Below, piece by piece: positions 1 to 13,969 of a stretch of DNA of 64,000 nt (its first letter is position 1; each line of letters starts with the position of its first letter). Made by a program: the position numbers and the translations under genes. Below the pieces are notes generated by a model. It saw only the letters and a program-made list of their open reading frames with translations, was not told the DNA's origin and did no database searches. The stretch is from Pseudocercospora fijiensis CIRAD86 (Eukaryota; Ascomycota; Dothideomycetes; Mycosphaerellales; Mycosphaerellaceae): assembly GCF_000340215.1 (NCBI RefSeq), contig NW_006921533.1, positions 2,830,365 to 2,894,364 of the forward strand, read 5' to 3'.

Positions 1-993
1 ATAGAAACAGACCTGCATAGGCCGAAAGGCACTACAACAGGCAAATGAAATATCTATCTATCTATATTCTATAATAGACCTATCTACGCCTAACGACGTC
101 GCTACCCTTTAGCGGCTTCGATAACGAGTATTTAACCTTATAGAAGACATTAAAATAGATACTAATAGGTAGACTTTAATCTAGAAACTATATAGTAATT
201 AATATATCCGGAAATCTACTAAAAAGCTGTCTATAATAATACCCTATATAGAGATAGGGCTATACTATAAGAAGTCCTACTTCTATTATATAGAAAAGCA
301 GCGTATTAACAAGCTAAACAAGGAAGTAGTAGGTATTAAGGATAGGCGTATATTTAAGCCGCTTAAGAAGGAGTATAGAATAGGCTTTATTACTAAGGTT
401 AAATACCGTAATAATAAGGCTACTAGAAGAGTTAGTATTCGTCGCTATACTACTATAACTAAACATATATATACGCTTAACTATCTTAATAGCCGGAAGG
501 TTTGCTAATATATTAAAGATAAGGTTAAAAAGCAAATCGATTACTCGCTATAAGCTAGAAGAACCTTCGACGCCTTATAGGGGCAATATAGTAACAATCT
601 CGGTATCTCTTATCTCGATATTAGTACTATATACAATGCCGCTAAACAATCGCCTTATTATAACTATAATAAGCGCTTTATAACTCTAGAAGAGAGAGGC
701 AATACGGACCTTTAATTATAGGCTATTATACGGACTATAAAGGAGTATAACCTATACTTCTAATAGTTTAGTATTAATACTAAAGATAGTATTAGGAGAG
801 GCTTTATATAGGTAATAGAAGAAGGTATTTAGTTATTAATAAAGTATAGCAAATTAATACTACTAAACGATATATACGAAGTTAATTAACTAGATTAGAA
901 GCTATTTAACGTCCTTATAAGCGACGACAACCTTAAATAGCGGCCTATAGTATACGCACTACTAGAAAGCAAATATAGTATTATCTATACGTA
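1..993. other. RIP-decayed repeat, left part of an interrupted unit
   Basis: AT-rich sequence almost without CpA or TpG and with stop codons in every frame, so no gene can be called. Short stretches still look like mutated coding sequence on the plus strand. The sequence stops at the AGCAC target duplication of the retrotransposon at 999-7883 and resumes at 7889, so this segment and 7889-9950 were one continuous sequence before that insertion. I do not recognise the family. Confidence 0.6.
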
Positions 994-998
994 AGCAC

Positions 999-1174
999 TA
1001 TTAAGATATTAATTAAGAGGCTATCTAAATTAATAACGAGTTAAAGAAGAAAGAGAGAGAGGTTCTCTCGCAGGAGAGGCTTTTATCTACTCGGCGGATG
1101 CCTTAGGCATTAGGTTACGTAACCCGAAGCTACGTAACCTTGAATTGTATATATAAGTCGCTAAGATTGTAATA
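999..1174 (-). repeat. 3' LTR of element D
   Basis: 176 bases, starting TATTAAG (from TGTTAAG) and ending GTAATA (from GTAACA). It differs from the LTR at 7708-7883 at five positions by eye. All five are C/T transitions on the plus strand, three in CpA and two in CpG context. AGCAC lies immediately to its left. Confidence 0.93.
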
Positions 1175-2905
1175 GTACCCCCCTCTTTCGTAAGCGACGT
1201 CTACGGCGCTTTATCTACTCGTTATATATATAGTATTACGATTATAGCGACTAATAATAGTACGCTCGGTCGTATTAATATCGCTAAGTTAATAATACGT
1301 AGTTGCGGCTTACGCGGGTAGCGCTTATAATAGTCCTTTACTACTTCTCGTATATTAGTAACGTTCTCGGCGGCTTCCTATATCGGCTTATTATATCTAA
1401 TCTACTTTACTTTATACTATACCTTATCTCCTTTACCTTTTATATCTAGTATTCTTTCTATCTCCTACTCTTCTTTACTATCGATAACTAGCGGCGGCGG
1501 TAGTTCGTATCGTTAACTAGGTATATCTATTTTAGGTACTAGTATAAGTAACGAAGTATAAAAGACGTTATAGATATATATTAAATTAGGTAGCTTTAGT
1601 TAATATACGTAGGGCGATATTACCCTAGTAATCTTATATAGTCCTAAGTTCTTAACGTCGAGTTTAACGTTAGGTCGATCCGTACTTATATCTTTAAGCG
1701 ATAGAAAGACTTTATTACCGATATAATAGGTAGGAGCGGGTCGGTAGTATTAGTTAGTTAAGTCTTCTATACGAGATTGCTAATACTATATCTATTCGAT
1801 AAGATATATTTTAAGGCTCTATAGGTAATCGATTTAGGCCTAAGTATCGTTATCTAACGGTAGATCTTCTTCTAGTAGGGTTAATAGTTTACTTCCGAGA
1901 TAAGGATTATAAGTATAGCTAGCTTAGAATAGTAACAATCCGGTAGTTTCGGAGGGTATATTATTTATTATAAACTCGGCGACGGGGAGCTAGAGGCTCT
2001 AGTCGTCTTACTCGTAGTTTATATATAATTAGAAATATCCTTCGATAACTTTATTTAAGCGTTTAGTTTATCTATTAGTCTATAGGTAATAAGCGGTCGA
2101 TAGATTACGCTTAATATATAGGCGCTTATATAAATAGTTCTAGAATTTAGAGATAAACTACGCGCTACGGTTAGAAGTAGTAGTATCTTAAAGACCGTAA
2201 AGCTTCTAAATATAGATAAGGTAGGTATCTACTACTACTTAAGCGTTCGAGTATCCTTCCTTATATACGAATAGAATAAGGTATTATATCTTAGTTAGTC
2301 GATCGATAACGATAAGGATCGAGTTATAACTAGAACTATTAGGAAGACTAGTAATAAAGTCTATTATTACGCTTTTCTATTAAGTAGTTAGTATAGATAG
2401 AGGCCGAAGAAGTCCTCGTTTAGCTTATTTTAAGGATTTAGTCCGGAGGTAGATATAGTAGGTACCGATATATCGTTCGACGTCCTCGTATATTCGTAGC
2501 TAGTAATAGCTATAGCTAATAAAATAGAACGTTTTTATAATACTAGGATAGCTAGCGGCGGAATAGTTATAGTATATATAGATAATATTAGTATAGAGCG
2601 ACTTATCCGTTTCCTTAGCTTCTAGTATATAAAGGTAGTCGCGGTAGAATAGAAGGTTATTATTTTTAACTTCGTAGTCTAAGGGAGATAATAGGAGATT
2701 ATTAGGAGGGTCTATTCTACTATAAAGGTATCCTTTTACTTACTAGAAGAGAGTATCCTTAATCGAGGTATTACGAATTCGCTTAGTAATATTCTCGGCG
2801 TCGATAAAGGTCTTAGCGCCGAGAGTTCCTATAGTAAATATAACTATACCGTTACTCGTAGTATTAATGCGGGCTTTCGTAAATTAAGGTTTATTATAAC
2901 CCTCG

Positions 2906-2935
2906 CCCTAACCCTAACCCTAACCCTAAGGGTTA
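2906..2935. repeat. Interstitial telomere repeat array 1
   Basis: Four exact CCCTAA units at 2906-2929 followed directly by one inverted unit GGGTTA at 2930-2935. It lies inside the pol remnant of element D, between RNase H and integrase. Confidence 0.95.
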
Positions 2936-2996
2936 TTATCGTAAAAAACGTAAAGATCGTAAAATTATCCGTTTCTTTAAGAATCGCAATTATTTA

Positions 2997-3054
2997 CCCT
3001 AACCCTACGCAACCCTAACCCTAACCCTAACCCTAACCCTAACCCTAACCCTAA
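2997..3054. repeat. Interstitial telomere repeat array 2
   Basis: One CCCTAA unit, then a degenerate piece (CCCTACGCAA), then seven exact CCCTAA units at 3013-3054. It is separated from array 1 by 61 bases of unrelated AT-rich sequence. The orientation is that of a left chromosome end. Confidence 0.95.
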
Positions 3055-5806
3055 GGAGAAGATTTTATATATAGCGGATCGGAGGTCTACGGCTAGGTTA
3101 TATAGCTTTAATATAAGCTAGTAGTTATATTTAATACGCGGGTCCTTAGCTAATAAAGGTAGGTCGGTAGAGCGACGTATAAGCGAGTTCGGCTTAGCTC
3201 CTTATCTACTAGGACGGTATATAATCTCGAAATTAAACCTACTAAGGAATTTACTCTAGCGAGCTTAGCGGCAATTAAGTTACTTAGTAGATATATAGAA
3301 CTATAGATTACGGTAATCGGTAATAACTTAGATAGGCTCTTCGTTAGAGCAGTAACCCTCTAATTTAGGTCTCTATAATTTAAAGGCTTTAATAATAGCG
3401 AGAAGCTCTTTATCGTAGATCTCGTAGTTATATTTAGCGGGCGTTATCTTCTTCGAGAAGTAAGTAACGGGTTTCTATATACTATCGGTATATAGTTAAG
3501 ATATAATACTAGTAGTAATATAATCGGAAGTATCGGTCTTAATTATTACGGATAGGTTTAGATTATAATAAGCTAATACCGGTATAGAGATAAATATAGT
3601 TTTAAGCCGTTCGAAGGAGTCTCGATAGGCTATTATCTATACAAAGGGCGTATCTTTATACGTTAGTAGGACTATAGGCTTAACGATATATACGAAGTTA
3701 CGGATAAAGCGTCGATAGAAGTTTACGAAGCCGAGGAAGGACTATATATCTTTAATATTAGTAGGAATAGGCTAGTCGCGTACGGCTTCGATCTTCTTAT
3801 CGTCTATATAGATACTATTAGTACTAATAACGAGGCCTAGGTACTTAACTATTATTACTTTAAATTCTAACTTTAATATATTAGCTCGTAGACCGGCTTT
3901 AAGGAGTACGTCTATTACTTAGCGAACGTAATAGCGATATTCTTCGATTAAATTAGAGTAGATAAGTATATTATCTAGATATATAGTATAGAATATATCG
4001 AGGAAGAGTCGGAGAGCGTTATTAATATATTACTAAAAGGTTAATAGTACGTTATAGAGCCCGAATAGTATAACCTTATATTCGAAGAGACTATAACGTA
4101 TACGGAAGGCTATTTTCTACTCGTAACCTAGTTCGATACGAAGTTAATTAAAGGCCGAGATAATATCGAGTTTAGTATATATAACCGCTTTACTTAACCG
4201 ATCGAGTATCTCCTAAATAAGAGGGATAGGGTATCTATTCTTTACTATAATCTCGTTTAGCTTACGATAGTCTACGTAGAACCGTAAACCTCTACCGGGT
4301 TTCTTAACGAATAGTACTAGCGAAGAGTACTATAAGGTTAATACTTAAATAAAGCCCTTATCGAGGTTATCCTTTAAATAGTTATATAAGACCTCTAATT
4401 CCTCGTACGATATACCGTAGAGCGGGCTATACGTTGTTTCCTTATCTATAATAATATCGATATAGTAATTCTATCTAAGTCGGTACGGTAGTAACTTCTT
4501 CGTATCTTTCTATAAGAATAATATTAGCCTACCGTAATAGTACTAAGGGACTTTATCGGCCGGGTTAATATACTTCTTCTTAGCTATCTCTTTCTCTATA
4601 TCCCGTAATAATACGGCGAATACGAATAACTCCTTCTTTTTTATTTACTAGTCGAAGACCTATACGCTTACTAGAGCTATAGTTACGCCGCTAATATAGA
4701 TAAGCGGTAGTAATAAGCGTTTCCGTACTAGTCGAGGTAACGGAATTAGCGGAGATAAGGGTAGAGATAGGAACTAAGTTAATACCGATCGGCGCGAAGG
4801 ACAATCGCGCTACGCGTAGTACTTTCGTATCGAGTCGATAAGCTTTACTATATCGGTATCGTCCGATAGGTTATAAGCTAGTTATTATTAATAGTGCTAC
4901 GTTACTACGGGCTCGGCGTAAGCTAGCGTATCGTTATCTTCGCGATCGGATAAGCTATAGGCGCGAACGATAGTATATAAGTTATTATAATATTCCTTAT
5001 AGTAATCGGAGTTAAACTATACTTAGTTAAGCTTCTAGTCGATACGAGGGTTATATTTATTAAGCTACGGACGGCCGAGGATAATAGGATAATATCCTAA
5101 TATAGTAAGGTAGAAGGCCCTATATTCGATATAGCTATTAATATTAATAGTCGCCCTAGCGTACTAAGTAACGTCTACTACGAAACTACCGTTAAAAGTA
5201 GTTAATCTACGAGGCTCCTTTAGGTTATAGATAGGGAGCTAGTATTAGTACGCGTAATATAAGTTAATAAAAGATAAACCGGTATAACCGTAATTAACTA
5301 TTACTAATAATTAGTATTCGATATCCTACCCTATATCTAGCAAGCTAGACTAAGGCTTATTATAAGCCGTTAGAGTATAATATAAGACGAGATATTAATT
5401 ATCGCCCTCGGGTATAATACTTCCTAATAATACTAATAAACTAATCTTTAAATCTTTCTACTATCGATATTTCTTTCTATAATAGTAGTATAGGTTCTTC
5501 GGAAATAACGGTATAAGTAACTCTATCGGTATAGGCTCTTAAACGCGACTTTGTTTAAGAGCTATACTTTTCCCTCCTTATCGCTACTATTATTAGCGTC
5601 CTTATCGTTTATAGGAGGTAGATCGGTCGGAGCGGTAGTACTAAAGGTAGAGATATTAGTATTTAGACGATTGCTATAGCCTTAGGCGCGGCAGATAAGC
5701 TCTAGATAAGTAGTATCGGAGTAGACGTAGTTACTACTATAGAAGCGGTATAAACCCTCGTAGCGGCGGCGATCTCTCTCTTCGATCGTTATACGGTAGC
5801 GATTAT

Positions 5807-5841
5807 CCTAACCCTAACCCTAACCCTAACCTTAACTTTAA
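5807..5841. repeat. Interstitial telomere repeat array 3
   Basis: CCTAA, then three CCCTAA units, then degenerate CCTTAA and CTTTAAG. It lies within the gag part of element D in the same orientation as arrays 1 and 2. Confidence 0.88.
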
Positions 5842-7707
5842 GTAGTAGAGAGGTCTATAGTATCTAGGTCGCGGACCGTCGTAGTCGTAGTCGTAGTAGT
5901 ACTAGGGTTGTTATTATTATTCGCCGAGGTAAATTGTTCTTAGTTATTACGCGGAGCGATATATCCTTATAGAGCGTACTAATTATTAGAGCCGCTAGTA
6001 TTATTACTACTACGGTTGTTATTCGACCCTTAGTTAGTAGTATTACTTAATCCTAGCTTAGTATTATCGCGGCTACTTTCTACGCGATACTAGCAAAGTC
6101 GATTATCGATAATAGTTAGTCGTCGATATAATACTAAGAAGTCGGTAGGTTTATTATATATATTACTAAGCGCTACTTTTAATTCGGAAGACAAGCTACG
6201 CTTAAAAGCGTTAACCTAAGCTCGGCCTTTATAACTAAGTAAGGCGTTAAGTCGATTAAACTCTATAAAGTAGTAAGTAAACTCCTTATTCTTCTACTTT
6301 AAGTTGTCTAGCTTATAACTAGCGGTAGCGACCTCGTTAGGATCGCCGAAGGTATTAACTAATAGATTGCGGAAGTTATCGAGATCGTCGAAATCTATAA
6401 TTACGCTCTATTCGTCGTAACAGACGTATAGCTAGACTATCGAGCGGGCTTTACTAGTAGTATAACTATACGTATATATTAACTAGTCTTATAGTATTAG
6501 AAAGCAATTATTATTAATTGTTAACTTAATCGTAAGCTTAGTAAGAAAGGGCTTTAGCTTCTTACGGTCTCTATCGTATTTCTCTAGATCTAGATACTTC
6601 TCGCTCTTACTATATCTAGTATAGTTATTATCGTCGTCGAAGCTACGGTTAAATCGAAGGTAGCGGAGAGGGTCTAGTCGGTCGCGAGATCGTAGTACTA
6701 GGTTGTAACTAAAGTTAGCGTTAGTATTAAAGGAATTATCCTAACCCTTAGAGTTAGCGTTTAGACGACCGAAGCGTAAGCGGCTAAGGTAGTCGAAGGT
6801 ACTAAGAGGTCGACGAGAACTACTACTACCTAGTATAGTATCTTTAGGTACTAGATATATATTAAACGGGCGACGGAATAGGGTCGGCTATTATCTAATA
6901 TAGGTTCTTAGCCGACCGGATTGCGTAATAAGGACGCCTTAGCGTTACGACGAGTATAAGTAGCTTCTTTACTAGCTCGGCGGGCGATATCTTCTATAGA
7001 AGACTATTATTATTATAGACGTACGGCTTACTAAGCTAGGTTATTACGTTATTAGTACGCGATATTTAGTATATTACGTACTACTTCGGCGGCCTAGTAT
7101 TAGTGTTCTACTTTAGCGCGAGCCTACGCTAACTCGTTATTAAGGTAGATATTAGTCTTATAATAAGCTTATTATACCTACTTAAGTATTTCTACCTCTT
7201 ACTAGTATTGCTAACGAAGAGTAGCTACTAACTAATATAGTATAGTTATACGCTAAAAGATGTATTCGGCGGCCTCTTACTTATTTACTCTACTAAAGAG
7301 TTACTAGAAGTCTTAGAGATTACTAGGTAGAGGCTAATATAGTACGCTATCGATATCTATAAGGCTAGGTCGTATACCCTACGGTAGTTATAGCTCTAGT
7401 ATACCGTTTAACTAGGCACTAGCTATTCCTACTCGGTTAGGCGTATTTATATATTCCGAGCCGCTACTATAATTAGTAGGCGGTCGTAAAGGATCTATAA
7501 CAAATCGGCGGTATTACTACGGTCGAGTAGCTTACTATACCTAATATAGATTAGTATATAGGTCTTAATACGATACAAGGTTTGTTAGCGCTATCGTATA
7601 ACGAGAAGCGTAAAAGGGCGATAGCGATCGCCGGCGATATAATTCTTCGTATAGATAAACGATAGTACCTACGACGTTATCGTAGGTAATAAAGGAACTC
7701 GTTATTC

Positions 7708-7883
7708 TATTAAGATATTAATTAAGAGGCTATCTAAATTAATAACGAGTTAAAGAAGAAAGAGAGAGAGGTTCTCTCGTAGGAGAGGCTTTTATCTACT
7801 CGGCGGATGCCTTAGGCATTAGGTTACGTAACCCGAAGCTACGTAACCTCGAATTGTATATACAAGTCGCTAAGATCGTAACA
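7708..7883 (-). repeat. 5' LTR of element D
   Basis: 176 bases, a direct repeat of 999-1174. The right end is GTAACA, preserving the TG..CA terminus. It is followed by the target duplication AGCAC at 7884-7888. Confidence 0.93.
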
Positions 7884-7888
7884 AGCAC

Positions 7889-9950
7889 TTAGCTATATAG
7901 CTTCTTAGGGTCGTTATAGTAAGCCTAGCGGCTAGTAGTTATAATAGTTAGATAGTCTATTCCTAATAACTCGGTATCTAAATAATAGGCTATTCGAGAT
8001 ATATTTCTATAGGTTTATACCTACCTATACTAACGACACTCGTTATAGACTATCTACCGCAAATTTCCGCTTAAGAGTGCCTATAAGAAGGTCTATAAGA
8101 AGCTCGTATAGGTTATACTATACGTAGAGTCTAAGGAAGAGGTAGAGGTTAGAATATAGGCTACTTTTAATACCCTACCTAGCGGCAAGAACGACGAGAA
8201 GTATAGCTATATAGAACGAGAATAGTTAGTCGAGTACGCTTAGATATAGACTACCTACTAGCGGAGGAACAACCTACTACTTATACGTATAAGTACTATA
8301 TAATAGTACCTTCTATCCTTTTCTAACGGGTATTTACTAACTGCTATTACTTAGGTATATATAACGTCGCTAGTTAAGGGTTACTACTCGGATTTTAAGA
8401 GCGATATTAGTACTATTAAGAGCAACTTCTTACTCTCCGGCACTCTTATATACTCGCTAAAGGTAGATAGGAAGTAGTATAATAATACTAATAAGGCTTC
8501 TACGAAGGATAATATACTTTATCTATTTAGTCGACTATAAGGCGATTGCGAGCAGTTTAACGAGCTTCTATATTGCCTTTAAAGCCTTATTGCTAAGCAG
8601 TATCGACTCGCTTAGAAGCGCGCTAATAGCGGCCTTCTAAATTAGTTACAATATTAACTATAGATCGATAACTATATCCCTAATATATACTAGTATTACT
8701 TCTAGAAGCAGTATTACTAACTGTATCGCTATATCTAGTACGATTAAGAGATTAAAGGCAGTAGAATAACTACTTAATAGGTAGATTACTATATAGACTA
8801 TTTCTTCGACCCTAAAGGCTTTAATAGCGATATTAACTTAACTAAGATATACTTAGAATAGCTTATTAACGAGAATCTACTAGAAGAAGATAAGGAAGGT
8901 AAGGTAGAGCTTCTTCGTACTATTACGAAGGACCGTTATCTTCTATTACGTAGTATACTCGAGAATATTATATACGACTATTATTAGAAGGCAAAGTAGG
9001 TAGAGGCCGTTATTCTAGCTAACTTGTTATATGCCTATCGGACTAATATTGCTATATAGTATTAGTCTAAATATATACGACTATCGGCGGTAGTAGAGCT
9101 ATTATAATAGCTCTAGTAGTATCGATAGCGATATAATAATAGCACGTTATTTGCTATCTAATAAGCGTAGGTCGATATAGGCGTAGGCGCCTCGCTATTA
9201 GTCTACGCCTTACTATTAGTCTACTAGTAATAACAATCTCGCTAAATATAATAACTACGATAGGCGAGGGACCTATTCTCGCTAGAAAAGGGCACTTAGC
9301 GCGCGCTAGAGTATATAGCGACTACTTTCTATACTAATTAGTATAGAAACAGTTACTACTATCCTCCGCTATCGTTCTAGCCCTCTCCGCTATCGCAATT
9401 TAAGCCTACGTAGGTAACTAACTTAGTACTATAGAATATATATACTATAGGCGATAGTACCTTCTAATATAGCATATCTTCTTTAAACGACGGTAGTTTA
9501 ATAGACGTAATACGCTAGGTCCTTTACTAATAGCGCCTTCTATATATACCTACTATACTAAGCGGTCTTCGTTACTCTATAGCAGCTACTAATATACCGA
9601 CGCTATAGCTATTAAATCTATTAAATTATATACTATAATAATAGTCGCTAATAGATATATTATAACTTAGTAATTAGTAGGTAGGGGTATTTATTAACGA
9701 CGGACGATACTTATTAGAAGAATAGCGGCGGCTATTTAATAGTAGGACCTTTAGTAGTAATCTATACTATAGTAGTAGTAGTAGTAGCGGTAGCGGTAGC
9801 GGTAGCGGCAGCGGTAGCGGCAATAGACAATAAAGTAAGAGCAAGTAGATATATCTCGAATTTAGCGTAATAGCTATACTATACATTAACTTTAGCTTTA
9901 TTAAGTTATCGCTAGCGACCTTAGTAGAAATTACTATATTCCTAAAGCCC
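7889..9950. other. RIP-decayed repeat, right part of an interrupted unit
   Basis: Continuation of 1-993 after the insertion of element D. Long stretches read as mutated plus-strand coding sequence, for example around 8400-9200, but with many TAG and TAA stops. Near 9771-9826 there is a tandem run that would encode alternating serine and glycine. CpA and TpG are scarce up to about 9940, where the base composition changes sharply to that of the gene island. I do not recognise the protein family. No retroviral motif was seen here, so it may be a different transposon class or a dead subtelomeric gene. Confidence 0.55.
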
Positions 9951-10226
9951 TTTTGAATTTAAAGCACATTTCAACCAAATTCATTAGGGGAGTTGCTAGC
10001 AACTCGAGGTAAGGGGTGGGACTGGGGTAAAAGTGGGTCGAGCCAATCAGCGCGAGTTGCTGATATATAGGCCACTGCCTCAGCCTGTCTGTCTGTCTGT
10101 GCGACAAGGCCTTCCGGGTTGCCGCCGCCCTGCCGAGCCGAGCCGAGCCGACCCAAGCCTGCTTGTCCGCTTCTATGCTTGCTCGCTCCTACACCAGTGC
10201 GTGACTGATGGGAGAATGAAGGATTG
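9951..10226. promoter_or_regulatory. tsc2 upstream region
   Basis: Short gene-free stretch between the RIP boundary and the first tsc2 codon. It contains pyrimidine-rich tracts, CTGTCTGTCTGTCTG at about 10085-10099, and GCCGAGCCGAGCCGA at about 10132-10150. It must contain the tsc2 promoter, because nothing else separates the gene from heterochromatin. No specific site could be assigned. Confidence 0.4.
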
Positions 10227-13200
10227 ATGCACGAAAGCAGCACCGCTTCGGAGGCAGAAATTCGCAATGTCCCTCCCACTCCGGAATGGAGGCCATCGTC
10301 CGCCCGTTCTGCTGTGCTGTCCAGTCCGTCTTCCGTCACAAGGTATGTGCCTTCCGACTTCCAGGTGGTTACGCGCACGCCAGCGACCAGCGTGGTGTCG
10401 CCTTTGACGGCATATGGACTCTGATGCCGAGCGGCCTCAGCAAGGCTGCCATGCCACTTGCACCACCCAGCCTGGAGCCTCACGCCGCACAATGTTTGGA
10501 ACATTCTGACACATGCTGCAGTTCCCTTACTTCTCCTCACTCACTAGCGTTCCGCCTTTCCAATCGTCTCTCACATGGCATGGACTCGTCTGCTGCTCCC
10601 GAGATAGCCCCTCACGAGGCATCAATCTGCGAACAGCTCACCCGCAAAATCATCCTCTGTAATGCAGCGGGGAGTATAGCTGTGCAGTCGCCCGCATCAT
10701 CAGCAGCATCGTCGACCAACCCTCCACTAGCTGTTGTCCTACAGGAAGCATCAACCACCATCCGCTATCATGCCAAATGGTTTGCTCCCCCTGCTCTCGA
10801 CACCCTTCTCCAGCATGCCTTGGATGGCGCAAGCAGGTCTTCTTCCACCACCGACCTATACGCCGCCTTGACCCTCATCGACACCATTGGCATCTACTCC
10901 CTGATCCCCACGCTCCTTCCGCCAGTGCGATTCATTGCCTATGCATACTATCAAGGAAGCCGCTCCAACCGACACCGGAAGCTGACCCAGCATGCGTGGA
11001 TGGTCGCACAGCATATCATCGACTCGCACCTGGGAGGCCAATTCGCCGACGCACTTCTTGATGTTATCAGTGACCATCGAAGTGTGCTCTCCAAGTACAA
11101 ATTTGCCGCAACTATAGGCGCCCTCATGATCACCACACAGAAGTTGCTGCCGGACCGAAATATCGGCGCGCACGCCTTACAGCCTATTCAGCTTTTGCTT
11201 GGACTACAACAGGCGTCGGTCGGAGATCACGCCATCCTTCGGGAACAAGTGACTATCCTTGTAGGAACCCTGTTGCGAAATGAAGCCATCACCCACGATA
11301 TTGCTAGCGACGCCGGATTGGGACTGTGCCTGGAGCTTGTCAGCAGCTGCGTGGTCCATGCCTTGGATAGAGAGACCCTTGACTTTCTATTTGTTGCGTT
11401 GGAGCCTAGAATTGGCAAATTCGAATTGCGCCATCAGCCAGATTTAGCACGTCTATTTGTGGATGCACGTCGACCACTACCCTCATCACTCTCGAAGGAA
11501 CTACTTGTGCCATGGCAGAGATATCTCATGCTGGACGAGCTTGAGACGTGGGAAAGTGGCTATCGAGAGTTGCTGGCAAAGCTCAGCGACTCAAGCCTTT
11601 ACCTCGAAGAGCTGGAAGAGTTCATCAATATCAGCGTCTCGGCCTACTTTCAGAGTGACAATACTGTAGCACGGCGGGACTTTGTCTACACCCTGCAAAC
11701 CTTGATCCAAGACAAAGGCACCGCTGTCCCCGCGGTCGAGGTTCTATCAAGAGGCTTGGTCAGAATATTCACCTACAAAACGCAGAAGGAGAAATGGGAG
11801 GCGCAACGAAACTGGCTTTTTCCATTGCTTTGCAATGTCGCAAAGTCCAGCGTCGAAGTGACGAGAATGCTGCTGAGTGTGCGAGCAGATGCTGCGGGAG
11901 AGGGATATCTGAGCCGTGCCTGGACATGTGAACCGAACAACCACGATCTCGTCCGATCGACAAACATTCATGGCCTATCGTCGCTCTCCCTCAGCGCCTT
12001 GGTTGATTCCATCCACGGTATGATCGTTCGTGCGCCCGAGAGATGGGAGGTATACAACACTTTTCTGAGGTCACTGCCTGCACTTGTACGCAATCATGCA
12101 CTATGGCATGGCAATCACCACCAGATCAACTCTCTCCGGACCGCAATCTGTGAGCACCTTATGGCAGACTCATTTGTGGATCCACCGAATGAGACCGGCT
12201 TGACCAAATCCTACATCGTGGCTCAATTGGTCCAGATTCTGACCGCGACCATCAGCTATCACCAACGCCTACCGAGGAACGACATCAAGACAGCCATTGT
12301 GACCATTATCAACGTGGCTGGATCCAGAGACCACACTGTCAGTGTCCACTGCATACACGCGCTGACGATATCATGCTACGAGCTACCTGAAGTGATGGCT
12401 GGTTACATGGACGCGATCATTAATAAGATGGCTCGGATGGTTACGCAGAGGAACCTGGCTTTATACGTCCTCGAATTCTTCGCCGGCCTTTCTAGATTTC
12501 CGGATCTACAAGATCGTCTGCGCAGAGAAGATTTCAAGCGTATTTTCGGCGTGTGCCACAGCTACCTTCAATCCGTGCGAAGCACATCAATGCTGGAGCG
12601 CAAGCGGACTCCAAGCTCTGAGCAAAGTGCAGGCTTGAGCAGCACCAATTCAATCGATGACATGGCTCAATACGTGTATGCCCTTGCGCACCATGTCATA
12701 ACATTTTGGTATATGGCGCTTCGGAAGGAGGACCGGCATGGACTGAAAGAGTACATCACAAGCTGCCTGAAATATACCGATATCGATGGAACGGAGCATA
12801 TAGAAGATCAGGGTCTGGTGACCATTGACCTCATGGACCGAGTTGACGCAGATGAGATCAATAGCACTCCTCTCGGTACCGTCTTCGATACGAGTGATGG
12901 ACGCATCATCACCCGACATCGTGTTACAGGAATTCTCGTCATCACAACTGAAACAGCGCTGCGGACCGGAAAGACCATTGTCACAATTCGGCGACCTTCA
13001 GGTTCCGCACAGCGACTCTTATCATCTCACATGGAGCACGATCTTGAGAGCGCTGGAGACCTCGAAGCGCGATTCACTGCTTCGGTGACTGTGGAAAATG
13101 ACACTCAGGACTACATCAGTGTATTTCCAGATGATATCACCGGTCGAACTTATGGCAAAGTCGCCATACCTAGACCTTCTTCTGCCCTGGGCTCATTCGA

Positions 13201-13969
13201 GATCATAACATTACCGGAAGATGAAGCAGTCATGCGAGCGATCCAAATGCTGGACCGGACACCAGCCTTGGACTCTCACAAAGCAGGAGTTATCTTCGTT
13301 GGAGAAGAGCAGACGTCGGAAGATCAGATTCTGCTGAACACGTCAGGAACACCTGACTACCGAGAATTTCTCGAAGATTTGGGCTCCTTAAGGAAATTGA
13401 AAGATGCCAAGTTCAACACGCAGGGCCTGGACCGAGCCATGGATGCCGATGGCGCATACACCATTGTCTACAACAACGACGTTACCGAGTTGGTCTACCA
13501 CATCACCACATTCATGCCAAACGATGCTCATGACCAGAAGATGACCATCATCAACAAGAAGCGTCACATCGGCAACGACTTTGTCAACATTGTCTTCAAC
13601 ACGTCCGGCCACGAATTCGATTTCAACACCTTCCCGTCTGCATTCAATTATGTCTATATTGTTATCACGCCATCCGAGCGCACGAGCTTCCTCCAAGCAC
13701 GAGAGTTCACGTGTACCAAGGACAAGAAAGAGCGGTTCTACAACGTGCGCGTACTGAACCGGCCTGGCTTTCCGAGTCTTTCATCTGCCGGCGAAAGGAA
13801 GGTCATTTCAGGCGCATCATTGGGTGGTTATGTCCGGAATTTGGCATTGAATGCGTGTGTCTTCTCGCTCATGTGGCAGCAAGGGGACACGGGCGAATAT
13901 CCATCCAGCTGGCGTCAGAGATTACAGATGATCCGGCGTCTGCAGTACAAGGCCAAGGCGGCCTCTTGA
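10227..13969 (+). CDS. tsc2: Tuberin homologue Tsc2, Rheb GTPase-activating protein
   Basis: Tsc2 partners Tsc1 and stimulates GTP hydrolysis by Rheb, restraining TORC1 growth signalling. The C-terminal Rap/Ran-GAP domain is clear at about residues 940-1175. It contains KRHIGNDFVNIVFN, whose Asn in GND is the asparagine thumb of tuberin, followed by the typical HEFDFNTFPSAFNYVYIVI strand region. The N-terminal two thirds is helical, as expected for the tuberin HEAT-like scaffold. The 10286-13969 frame is open throughout. I prefer a two-exon model: ATG 10227, intron 10343-10521 (donor GTATGT, branch CTGAC, acceptor GCTGCAG), then exon 2 to 13969. This gives 1187 residues with a Ser/Pro-rich start. 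The alternative, an unspliced start at 10286 (1227 residues), has an unusual Cys-rich N-terminus. The length is a little below fission yeast Tsc2. The Rap-GAP assignment is firm; the first exon is inference. Confidence 0.88.

Larger units (their letters stand above)
1290..7650 (-). pseudogene. gag-pol remnant of chromovirus D
   Basis: Read on the minus strand with stops ignored. The reverse transcriptase is clear at about 4440-3960: it has a [12 protein letters not shown] motif near 4270 and YLDN (from YLDD) near 3970. RNase H follows to about 3300, ending in the usual PNALTRR-type tail near 3200 (seen as PNSLIRR). Integrase is visible near 2370-2290 as DFITSLPNSSSYNSILIVID. A chromodomain lies near 1470-1310, with the pattern ERILDIKGKGDKV, then YKVK, then EAAENV. 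Gag lies right of about 5600 and is poorly preserved. Stops are frequent throughout. Telomere-type arrays split the region between RNase H and integrase (2906-3054) and also the gag part (5807-5841). Confidence 0.85.
999..7883 (-). mobile_element. Complete but dead Ty3/gypsy chromovirus (element D)
   Basis: A full-length LTR retrotransposon of 6885 bp on the minus strand. Two direct 176-base LTRs flank it, and the 5-base target duplication AGCAC lies at 994-998 and 7884-7888. Next to the left (3') LTR, the minus strand shows a purine tract of the form AAAGAGGGGGGTA, which fixes the orientation. The domain order on the minus strand is gag, reverse transcriptase, RNase H, integrase, chromodomain, as in Ty3/gypsy chromoviruses. 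CpA to TpA changes (seen as TAG and TAA stops) break every frame. Three arrays of the telomere repeat CCCTAA interrupt it. It can no longer transpose by itself. Confidence 0.93.
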